Positions 26,958 to 33,561 of a DNA stretch of 64,000 nt are shown here, piece by piece (positions within the stretch are counted from its first letter, which is position 1; each line of letters starts with the position of its first letter). A program made the position numbers and the translations under genes. The notes beneath the pieces are model-generated. The model did not search any database, was not told the DNA's origin, and was given only the letters and a program-made list of their open reading frames with translations. The DNA is from Clostridiales bacterium (GTDB taxonomy: Bacteria; Bacillota; Clostridia; Lachnospirales; Lachnospiraceae), in assembly GCA_021204045.1 (NCBI GenBank), contig JAJQAA010000048.1, forward strand, positions 28,438-92,437, written 5' to 3'.

Positions 26958-28104
26958 ATGGAGAGAGTGGTTTTACATTCGGATATGAATAACTGTTATG
27001 CGAGTATTGAGCTTTTGCACCATCCGGAACTGCGTGGAAGACCGCTGGTGGTCGGAGGAGATCCGGAGGCGCGGCATGGCATCGTTTTGGCAAAGGACCA
27101 GTTTGCAAAGAAAGCAGGCGTGAAGACCGGCATGGCGCTGTGGCAGGCCAAACAGATTTGTCCGGAAGTTGTCTTCGTGCCGCCGCGTATGGGTCTGTAT
27201 CTTCGGTTTTCACGGCTGGTGCGGGAGATCTACGCCGATTATACGGATATGCAGGAGCCGTTTGGGTTGGATGAGTGCTGGCTGGACGTTTCGCAGAGCG
27301 GAAGTTATAAGGGCGACGGTATGACGATCGCGAAAGAGATCCGCAACCGGATTAAGTTTGAGCTGGGTATCACGGTTAGTATCGGCGTTTCGTGGAATAA
27401 GATTTTTGCGAAGCTGGGGAGCGACTATAAGAAGCCAGATGCCATCACAGAGATCAGCAGGGAGAATTACCGGCAGATCGTCTGGCCGCTGCAGGTGGAG
27501 GATCTTCTGTATGTGGGCCGTGCGACACAGAAAAAGCTGAACCTCTACGGTATCCATATGATTGGGGAACTGGCGCGGACCGATCCTGAGCTGCTTCACC
27601 GTTGGTTTGGTAAGATGGGATATGTGCTTTCTGTGTTTGCAAATGGAGAAGATCAGACGCCGGTCTCCATGGAAGATTACCATGCGCCGATTAAGAGTAT
27701 CGGGAACAGCACGACCACGCCGCGCGATCTGACGACAGATATGGATGTGAAGATCATTGTTTATGCTCTGGCGGAGAGTGTGTCGGCAAGGCTGTGTGAA
27801 AACAATTTTAAATGTCAGGTGGCGGAGACCGATCAGGAGTGTCGGCGTCCGTGCCTGCGATCTGGTGCAGGCAGACTGCCCGGTTCAGCTGGATTTGTTC
27901 ATGAATGAAGAAAAGAGGGAACGTCTTCATCGGATGGATATGACGGTGGATGTGATCCGCAGGCGCTTTGGATATACGAGTATCCAGCGGGGATTGATGT
28001 ATCAGGACCGGTTGCTTTCCAGTTTGAATGCGAAGGAAGATCATACGGTCCATCCTCGCGGATATTTCGTGGATGGTAATAAAACGGGCGCATATGCTGG
28101 ATAG
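26958..28104 (+). pseudogene. Y-family DNA polymerase (DinB/UmuC-like), internal deletion and frameshift
   Basis: Translesion polymerase gene. The catalytic part is intact: LHSDMNNCYASIE (residues 7-19), GIVLAKD, FGLDECWLDVS with the metal-binding DE pair, and the helix-hairpin-helix (LYVGRATQKKL). After ARLCENNFKC the frame breaks: the expected region of about 40-50 residues of the little-finger domain is missing, and homology resumes in another frame with RPIRSVGVRACDLVQ and ends PVQLDLF plus a normal tail to 28104. The in-frame product stops at 27908 after 316 aa with an aberrant end. It could retain catalytic domains but not a complete DNA-binding domain. Confidence 0.8.
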
Positions 28105-28147
28105 CGCATAACGGGTAAATGATAAAGAGTCGGAAGGATATGAGAAA

Positions 28148-28405
28148 ATGGGAGAAGTAAAGAACTGTAAGGTATATGTGGACGTAGATGTGGAATTCAG
28201 TTCGGAAGGGAGAATGCGACCGAAGTGGATTCGGTGGAGGGATGGGCGTATTTTCGAGATTGACCGTGTGAAGCAGTGTGTCAGAGCTGCCAGCCGTAAG
28301 GCTGGCGGCGCGGGTATTCGGTACACGGTTGTCATTGGCGGTCAGGAATCGCAGCTATATTACGAGGAAAATTACAGATGGTTTGTGGAAGCAAAAAATC
28401 CGTAA
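28148..28405 (+). CDS. Small conserved protein downstream of the polymerase (DUF6504-like)
   Basis: 85 aa, rich in beta-forming residues: NCKVYVDVDVEFSSEGRMRP, WIRWRDGRIFEIDRV, and an end YYEENYRWFVEAK. It resembles small proteins encoded beside ImuB/Y-family polymerases (DUF6504 type); I am unsure of the family. GGAAGGA precedes the ATG. Part of the operon driven from 26815. Confidence 0.6.
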   Translation: MGEVKNCKVYVDVDVEFSSEGRMRPKWIRWRDGRIFEIDRVKQCVRAASRKAGGAGIRYTVVIGGQESQLYYEENYRWFVEAKNP

Positions 28406-28430
28406 CCGTGTCAGGAAGGAGGAGCGTAAA

Positions 28431-28637
28431 GTGGTAAAAACAAATGTGAGGTGCCCTGTCTGCGGTACTGTCAATTACAACCTGTATCTGGAAGAAACAG
28501 GTGGATTCATGGAATGCGAGTGCTGTAAAGCGGTTACTTGTAGCGAACAGGATTTTGAAAAGTTATTACCCAGAATACCGGTTTTAAAGACAGGGCGGCT
28601 TTTGGAACGCACCAGAATCGAGGTGGTGCAATTATGA
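28431..28637 (+). CDS. Small zinc-ribbon protein
   Basis: 68 aa with two knuckles, CPVCG (near residue 8) and CECC (near residue 32), then a short helix. GTG start 28431 follows AAGGAGGAG by 6 bp. Its stop overlaps the start of the next gene (ATGA), so they are coupled. Likely binds DNA or a partner protein; no specific function is visible. Confidence 0.65.
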   Translation: MVKTNVRCPVCGTVNYNLYLEETGGFMECECCKAVTCSEQDFEKLLPRIPVLKTGRLLERTRIEVVQL

Positions 28638-29368
28638 TTCTTTCACATAAGGATATTGAGGAGATCGCCGCTGCTGTCACAATGGATTTTGACAGGTTCT
28701 TTTTTGGAGAAAAAGCCGGGAGGGAGCGAAGCGTCACTCTTGCTATGCCGATTGATCAGCTGGCCGGTGACTATCTTGGCCTTCAGGTGATATTTTCAGA
28801 ACTGTCAGCGGACGGGAGCATTATGGGAGTGACTACTTATACGGATACAGAATATGAAACCATGGAAGAAGACTGTAACCGGATTCTGACGTTAAAACGC
28901 AATCAGGTTGTGTTGGATTTGAGATTTATACAACAGGGGAACATCCGCAGGCTTTGCCCACAGCGAAGGTTTACACTAGCTCATGAGTGTGCACATCAGA
29001 TTTTATTTCAACTGGAAGAGGATGAAAAGAAATCATTGCTTCAGAAAGCCTATTCTGAGCGGAAGGTGCATACACCGCGGACGCTGAAAACGCACGAGGA
29101 TTGGAATGAATGGCAGGCCAACGCGCTCGGAGCGTCAATCCTGATGCCGCAGACAAAAGCGGATTGCGCCATGCGTCTTCTTAACGGTGGGGAAACATTG
29201 AAGAGTTATGCAGACCGACTGCACGGCAAAGACAAGGCCTGCGTTGAAGCGTTTTGTTCTGTATTCGCAGTTTCCAGAACGGCTGCCTGCATTCGATTGG
29301 AGCAACTTGGGTATCTGGGAAAGCATTCCGCCAATGAATATCGGCATTTCGTTGAAGTAGAGGTGTAG
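28634..29368 (+). CDS. ImmA/IrrE family metallopeptidase (second)
   Basis: 244 aa with the zinc motif HECAH in FTLAHECAHQILF and the downstream EWQANALGASILMP glutamate segment. It is longer than the first ImmA-like protein and only distantly similar. It lies in the polymerase operon, after the zinc-ribbon gene. Such proteins cleave or sense regulators after DNA damage; here two proteases of this family face each other across the XRE operator, one on each strand. Confidence 0.82.
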   Translation: MILSHKDIEEIAAAVTMDFDRFFFGEKAGRERSVTLAMPIDQLAGDYLGLQVIFSELSADGSIMGVTTYTDTEYETMEEDCNRILTLKRNQVVLDLRFIQQGNIRRLCPQRRFTLAHECAHQILFQLEEDEKKSLLQKAYSERKVHTPRTLKTHEDWNEWQANALGASILMPQTKADCAMRLLNGGETLKSYADRLHGKDKACVEAFCSVFAVSRTAACIRLEQLGYLGKHSANEYRHFVEVEV

Positions 29369-29370
29369 CC

Positions 29371-29595
29371 ATGAGCCGGAATGTCAGAGTTTCCGAGCCA
29401 CCTCCTGAGGTTCAGAGGAAGATTATAAGGGCAAGGCAGGCAATCGCGGAGCAGGAACCGCGGATTATCAAATGCCCATACTGCCGTCATAGCTCCATTG
29501 TGGTTTTTGGCGATACGAAAGGCCATGTACAGGAAACGGATTTGATTTATATCATCGCTTGCCAACGAGATATACAGATTTTTTGTTTTTGGTGA
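29371..29595 (+). CDS. Small zinc-knuckle protein with a replaced C-terminus
   Basis: 74 aa. The first about 53 residues (EPPPEVQRKIIRARQAIAE, CPYCRHSSIVVFGDTKGHVQ) resemble a small clostridial protein that should carry a second Cys pair after GHVQ to complete a zinc ribbon. Here the sequence changes to ETDLIYIIACQRDIQIFCFW and stops, so only one pair remains. Probably truncated by a recombination near 29530. Starts 2 bp after the protease gene. Confidence 0.5.
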   Translation: MSRNVRVSEPPPEVQRKIIRARQAIAEQEPRIIKCPYCRHSSIVVFGDTKGHVQETDLIYIIACQRDIQIFCFW

Positions 29596-29890
29596 AAAAC
29601 TGGGAGACATTTTATAACTTATATATCTTTGATTGATTTGTTTGGAAAGACTTTGTTATTGAACAAACCGGCAATGAAAGAATAAAGTTTGTAGAATTAA
29701 AGGAAGCTAGGGATGAAAATAATCTTTAGTAGTAACTCATCTCATTTTACTACCAATTTTACTACTAAGCGGTAGTAATAACTTGCTAAATCTTGCTCTG
29801 GTATGCCATAATCTGTATTTTTAGAGCATTTCACAAAACACTCAAGGAACCTTGCGAAGCAGGGTATTTCTTGGCATTAGGAGGTATATT
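29596..29890. other. AT-rich stretch with possible relic of an older insertion
   Basis: No intact gene. A frame ending KFVELKEARDENNL (to about 29730) may be the tail of a lost gene. The sequence TTTTACTACCAATTTTACTAC near 29750 resembles the TTTACTACACCATTTACTAC pattern found just after the integrase at 46447, which suggests the end of an older element. A Shine-Dalgarno site TAGGAGG at 29879 serves the phosphatase fragment. Confidence 0.35.
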
Positions 29891-30016
29891 ATGACACCAA
29901 TTCGTGTATTAATGGTCTGCCACGGCAATATCCCTAAAAGGCTTAAAGATGCAAGGAAAATCAAGGGTTCCGGGCGGCTGGAGGGCGCTTACCACACCAC
30001 AACTACACCAATTTAA
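29891..30016 (+). pseudogene. 5' end of low-molecular-weight protein tyrosine phosphatase gene, cut by the island
   Basis: With a strong TAGGAGG site, the frame starts MTPIRVLMVCHGNI, the N-terminus of LMW phosphatases up to the first cysteine loop, then turns into unrelated PKRLKDARKIKG and stops after 41 aa. The arginine of the C-x5-R motif is missing. The change occurs at the 17-bp repeat shared with the intact gene at 46719. I interpret it as the chromosomal start of that gene, separated from its body by integration. Confidence 0.65.
29916..29932 (+). repeat. Left attachment repeat (attL candidate)
   Basis: TCTGCCACGGCAATATC, identical except for one base to TCTGCCACGGCAACATC at 46738-46754. 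It lies in the same codons of the phosphatase gene at both ends. Confidence 0.6.
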
Positions 30017-30044
30017 TTTGGGCTAGAGCCTCGATATGACGAAA

Positions 30045-30087
30045 ATAAAAAAGTCTCCGTTGGAAATCGATCTGCCAGCGGAGGCTT
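30045..30087 (-). terminator. Intrinsic terminator of the AAA_14 gene
   Basis: Read on the minus strand, a 13-bp stem (AAGCCTCCGCTGG with two G-T pairs) is followed by TTTTTTATTTT. It lies about 105 bp after the stop codon. Confidence 0.75.
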
Positions 30088-30192
30088 TCACTATATCATG
30101 AACTTCGTCCATGATCGACATTCACTGCTCGTCAGAAACATGCGAGCATGTTCCGTCCTCGCTTGCGCTCATTATATTCAAGGGTTACAAGG

Positions 30193-31527
30193 TTAGCGTT
30201 GCTCTAAAGCCAGACCAATCAGCCGATCGGTCTGGTCAGCCATGAACAGCGGAATATTCAGCACATCATCATCCAGTTTCAGATTATCCAGAGAGAAACG
30301 AATGCGGAGTTTGACCTTATCCGGGAACAGCTCCTTGAATTTCTTCAGGCTCTTGCTGGCCGTGTTGGCTTCGGATTTAACCTCCACAGGGAAAATATCA
30401 TTTTCCCGCTGGATGAGGAAATCTACTTCATAAGGAGGATTTGCTTGTGTCCAGTACCTGGGAACGACTTCAAACTGTGTGATCAAAGTCTGAAGGACAA
30501 AATTTTCCGTTAATGCACCCTTAAATTCTGTAAACAGGCGGTTGCCCTCGCCAAAGGCAGTCGGTGCCAGCTGCGCCAGACGGCGGAGCAGCCCCACATC
30601 TACCAGATAAATCTTAAAGGCAGAGAGATCGTCGTGTGCGGACACAGGAAGGCCGGGCGCAGCGCTGCGGTAAATCTTGTGTACCAGACGGGCGTCTACC
30701 AGCCATTGCAGGGCATCCTCATATTCACGGGCTCTGGCTCCTTCCTTGATAACTTTATAGATGAACTTTTTGTTCTCTTTTGCCAGCTGGGACGGTATGG
30801 ATTTCCAGACCAGCGAAATCTTCGGAAATTCATTGACATTGGGGTGCTTCGCAAAATCACGTTCATAGGCGCCAAGAATTCCAGACAGGGCTTCCTGCAT
30901 GGCGGAAACATCCCGTGCCTCTGTCCACATCTTTACCGATTCCGGCATGCCGCCGGTCACATAGTACATTTTCAGTTTTTCATATAGTGGATTAAAAAAA
31001 GCATCGGGTATCGGTTCAATCGTTTTTACCGTTTCCAGATATTTCGCCAGGTTTTCATCGCCGTTTGCCAACAGGAATTCTGTAAAGGTCATCGGATCAA
31101 TCTGCATGAAGTTGACCTTGCCCACGGGGAAGGAGGAAGGTTTTGCCAGAGCAATGCCCAGCAGAGAACCGGCGCAGGCAATGTGATACTGCGGCGCGTT
31201 TTCGCAGAAATACTTCATGGAGTTGATAACCTTGGGGCAGTCCTGTACCTCGTCAAAAATAATAAGAGTTTTTTCCGGCACAATCCTCTGGCCGCTGGCC
31301 AGCATCAGATTTTGCAGGATTCGGTCTACGTCCTTGGTCGTTTCAAAAAACTGTTTGTATTCTTCGTTCTCGTCGAAGTTAAAATATGCGGTGTTTTCAT
31401 AATAACGGCTGCCGAACTCTTTCAGAATCCAGGTCTTGCCCACCTGTCTGACACCTTTTAAGATCAAGGGCTTGCGATAGGGAGAACTCTTCCAGGCCAG
31501 CAGTTTGTTTATAATAAATCGCTCCAT
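30193..31527 (-). CDS. AAA_14 / DUF4143 ATPase
   Basis: 444 aa. N-terminal ATPase with Walker A GVRQVGKT (residues about 25-32), Walker B LIIFDEVQDC and arginine-finger region; C-terminal DUF4143 domain, which ends in a nuclease-like fold with YEVDFLIQ and PVEVKSE, the D-(E)VK pattern of PD-(D/E)XK enzymes. The family is very common in gut bacteria and often found with mobile elements; its role is unknown. ATG 31527 follows GGAG by 7 bp. Its promoter is surrounded by direct repeats (next entries). Confidence 0.88.
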   Translation of the reverse strand: MERFIINKLLAWKSSPYRKPLILKGVRQVGKTWILKEFGSRYYENTAYFNFDENEEYKQFFETTKDVDRILQNLMLASGQRIVPEKTLIIFDEVQDCPKVINSMKYFCENAPQYHIACAGSLLGIALAKPSSFPVGKVNFMQIDPMTFTEFLLANGDENLAKYLETVKTIEPIPDAFFNPLYEKLKMYYVTGGMPESVKMWTEARDVSAMQEALSGILGAYERDFAKHPNVNEFPKISLVWKSIPSQLAKENKKFIYKVIKEGARAREYEDALQWLVDARLVHKIYRSAAPGLPVSAHDDLSAFKIYLVDVGLLRRLAQLAPTAFGEGNRLFTEFKGALTENFVLQTLITQFEVVPRYWTQANPPYEVDFLIQRENDIFPVEVKSEANTASKSLKKFKELFPDKVKLRIRFSLDNLKLDDDVLNIPLFMADQTDRLIGLALEQR

Positions 31528-31538
31528 ATATACGCTCC

Positions 31539-31664
31539 ATCACATTTTTATTTGGGTTTTGGTGTTCTGTAATCACATTTTTATTATACGCGGCGACTTG
31601 GAAAAATACAACAGAAATCACATGATTATTTGGATTTTGGTGGAATGCAATCACATTTTTATAA
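31539..31664. repeat. Paired direct repeats around the AAA_14 promoter
   Basis: Two related units of about 48 bp start at 31539 and 31617 (78 bp apart). Each begins with ATCACAT, contains ATTTGG-TTTTGGTG and ends with a second ATCACATTTTTA. ATCACAT motifs thus lie at 31539, 31572, 31617 and 31650; within each unit the distance is 33 bp, three helical turns. One unit covers the start of transcription and leader, the other lies upstream of the -35 box. A multi-site operator is likely. Confidence 0.7.
31583..31611 (-). promoter_or_regulatory. Promoter of the AAA_14 gene
   Basis: On the minus strand TTGTAT (31611-31606), a 17-bp spacer and a consensus TATAAT (31588-31583), with transcription starting near 31576 inside the downstream repeat unit. 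Confidence 0.75.
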
Positions 31665-31776
31665 AAAAACGAAGTGCTAATGATAACGGGAAGGGATTGC
31701 TATGTCATTAGAAAGAGGGTTATGGTAGAGCGGTTTGGTTATTGCAGGAACAACTATTTGAATGATTAAAAACAGT

Positions 31777-31814
31777 CGTAAAATCAATTGTAAAAATTTG
31801 CGATTGATTTTACG
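31777..31814. repeat. 12-bp perfect inverted repeat
   Basis: CGTAAAATCAAT at 31777-31788 and ATTGATTTTACG at 31803-31814 with a 14-nt loop. No T-tract follows on either strand, so an operator or a folded DNA site is as likely as a terminator. Confidence 0.55.
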
Positions 31815-31858
31815 GTTACAAAGCAGCAACAATAGGATTATTATTTACAACTTCTACA

Positions 31859-31886
31859 TTGATTAAAACATGAAATAGGTTATAAT
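31859..31886 (+). promoter_or_regulatory. Promoter of the DUF3791-like gene
   Basis: TTGATT at 31859-31864, 16-bp spacer, TATAAT at 31881-31886; 60 bp before the start codon. Confidence 0.65.
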
Positions 31887-31946
31887 ACAAAGAAAAGTTG
31901 AGAAAGAGAAATTTTAACACATATAATTCAGGGGAGGAATGCTGTT

Positions 31947-32159
31947 ATGGCACATGCGATGATAAAATCAATCTTAGTATCGGAAGTAGTCCGGATGATT
32001 GCAGAAAAGTTTCAACTTTCCGAAGAAGAGGCAATGGATCAGTTTTATACATCTGGAACAGCAGAAGCATTATCTGATGATGAAACTGGTTTATATGGGC
32101 AGTCCGCATTGTTTATTTTTGGATTGTTCTGTCAGGAAAAAGCCAGAGCGTTTGAGTAA
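31947..32159 (+). CDS. Small DUF3791-like protein
   Basis: 70 aa, all helical: VVRMIAEKFQLSEEEAMDQF, then LSDDETGLYGQSALFIFGLF. This pattern (LSEEEALD, DDETxLYxxSxxYIFxLF) is that of DUF3791 proteins, which often sit beside DUF3990 ADP-ribosyltransferase-like toxins. No such partner is present here; the gene stands alone between its promoter and a long hairpin. GGGGAGG precedes the ATG. Could be an orphan antitoxin; that is inference. Confidence 0.6.
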   Translation: MAHAMIKSILVSEVVRMIAEKFQLSEEEAMDQFYTSGTAEALSDDETGLYGQSALFIFGLFCQEKARAFE

Positions 32160-32233
32160 TTATTATGCTTTTGGCTGGAAGGGACACAGGATGGTATACT
32201 GCTACGTTGTATCTTAAAAGCGTATTGTATGGT

Positions 32234-32274
32234 ATGTGCCACAAATTCAGAAATTTTTTGAATTTGTGGCACAT
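32234..32274 (+). terminator. Long perfect hairpin, probable terminator
   Basis: Arms of 16 bp (ATGTGCCACAAATTCA and its complement) with a 9-nt loop, followed by GTTTTATG. It ends the DUF3791-like unit. The perfect arms would also suit a small palindromic repeat element. Confidence 0.65.
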
Positions 32275-32560
32275 GTTTTATGAGAGCATTTCCTGAAGAA
32301 AATTGTATGAGGCCTTTCCAAAGCGGAACACACTGTGTTCCGTTTTGAGAAGGTTTCACTACGGGCTGTTGATGTATGTAAATGAATAATTGAATTGCAA
32401 AAACATTTTACACAGATGAAGTCGTTAAGGCGAGCAGGAGTGTTTCAACTCCAGTGATAGATCAACACCATGTAATACAAACGAATCCTTATGAGCAAAG
32501 ATAAGTAGTCCGGATGATTCCAGAGCTGCGGTGTAACTGGAATTCTTAATTGATATGTGT
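32275..32560. other. Stretch without genes, containing a duplicated 17-mer
   Basis: No coding region is recognised. The 17-mer AAGTAGTCCGGATGATT at 32503-32519 also occurs at 31984-32000 within the DUF3791-like gene, 519 bp away. In comparable elements the relaxase gene lies downstream of mobC; here this stretch is all that remains. Confidence 0.45.
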
Positions 32561-32938
32561 TTAATGATTGCCATATTCTTCCACCACTGCTTTGTTGATT
32601 TTGATACAGCTTCCTGTCAGGAGCCGAATCGCTTCCCGCAGTTCATCTGCTATTCCGTCCGTTATGGTTCCGCCCTGATTTAAAAATCGGGCAATCTGAT
32701 TCATATTGTTTCCCAGTTTGTTGATGTCTCTCAGTTCGTCAACGATAGCGCTGTCATTGTGAATGATCGGCGCTTGGTAATTGATCTTTTTCCCTGCGAT
32801 CAATCTCCGGCAGTATTCTGATATAGAGAGATTGGCACTTGCAGTATCGCGGGCAAGCGTTTCATAAAGGTCTTCCGTCACGCGGAAACCTATGAATTTT
32901 TCTCTCACAGGTGGAAATTGTTTCTTTGGTCTTGCCAT
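32561..32938 (-). CDS. mobC: Mobilization relaxosome protein MobC
   Basis: 125 aa: a ribbon-helix-helix-type start (FIGFRVTEDLYETLARDTAS, SISEYCRRLI) and the conserved DELRDINKLGNNMNQIARFLNQ near residues 70-91. MobC binds oriT and helps the relaxase nick. AAAGGAGGT lies 10 bp before ATG 32938; the longer frame to 33064 has no site. No relaxase follows, so the protein could only act in trans with a helper relaxase. Confidence 0.88.
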   Translation of the reverse strand: MARPKKQFPPVREKFIGFRVTEDLYETLARDTASANLSISEYCRRLIAGKKINYQAPIIHNDSAIVDELRDINKLGNNMNQIARFLNQGGTITDGIADELREAIRLLTGSCIKINKAVVEEYGNH

Positions 32939-33090
32939 AAAATTTGTACCTCCTTTGATAAGCTCCGGCTTTATCAAAACTGTGACTGCCAGCGGCAGGA
33001 ACCAATAAGAGAACGCTTGCTGCGAGGTTGCCGCGAGGGTTTGGGGAACCGCAATCCCCAACAAGTTGCCTCGGTAACATAACCATGAAA
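32939..33090 (-). other. oriT-like region upstream of mobC
   Basis: On the minus strand the region has several short inverted repeats, including GGGGA-TTGCGGT-TCCCC and GATAA-AGCCGGAGC-TTATC, followed by AACCCTCGCGG. Transfer origins of mobC-type elements usually lie just upstream of mobC and carry such repeats. The nick site cannot be identified here. Confidence 0.4.
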
Positions 33091-33246
33091 ATGAGTTAAT
33101 GTTAAAAGAGGCGATACTTGCTCTCGATTTGTATGAAAAAGTGTAAGAACGATATATAATCTACAACGCACAGTCGCTTCAATTTCATGGCAACAAATAG
33201 AATATCCAAGAAATCGAATAAATTTCCAAATAAATATGATTGATGG

Positions 33247-33276
33247 TTGAATTGCTGACCCTAGCCCTGTTATAAT
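33247..33276 (+). promoter_or_regulatory. Promoter of the regulator-hsdRMS operon
   Basis: TTGAAT at 33247-33252, 18-bp spacer, TATAAT at 33271-33276; 49 bp before the Cro-like gene. Confidence 0.65.
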
Positions 33277-33324
33277 TATATAAAATGGTGTCTGTAAATA
33301 TCTATAGCGCGAGGTGTACGCATC

Positions 33325-33534
33325 ATGAAGATAAGTTATAAAAAACTGTGGATTATGTTGATTGAACGGGATATATCGAAAGCAAAGTTGAGAGAAGAAA
33401 CAAAAATAGCCGCAGGAACAATGAGTAAGATCAATAAAGGAGAAGAAGTGGCGTTGTCGGTACTGCTGCGCATTTGCGATTACTTGGACTGCGATATAGG
33501 TGATATCTGTCAGGCGGTACGTGAAGAGAAATAG
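33325..33534 (+). CDS. Small Cro/XRE-type regulator
   Basis: 69 aa with one helix-turn-helix (LREETKIAAGTMSKINKGEE, residues about 24-43) and the end VLLRICDYLDCDIGDICQAV, typical of the YozG/Cro-like regulators of mobile elements. It precedes hsdR by 27 bp and probably controls expression of the restriction operon, like a C protein. GCGAGG is a weak start site. Confidence 0.8.
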   Translation: MKISYKKLWIMLIERDISKAKLREETKIAAGTMSKINKGEEVALSVLLRICDYLDCDIGDICQAVREEK

Positions 33535-33561
33535 GATAAAGCAGTGGAAAGGTGAAAAACA

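Noticed and set aside
29644..29730. Gene ending KFVELKEARDENNL
   Set aside because: No start, no recognisable homology and too short; noted only as a possible tail of a lost gene.
31539..31664. CRISPR or transposon ends
   Set aside because: Only two long units, placed around a promoter; no transposase or cas gene, so an operator is the better reading.
31947..32159. Toxin-antitoxin system
   Set aside because: The DUF3791-like gene has no adjacent DUF3990-type or other toxin gene.
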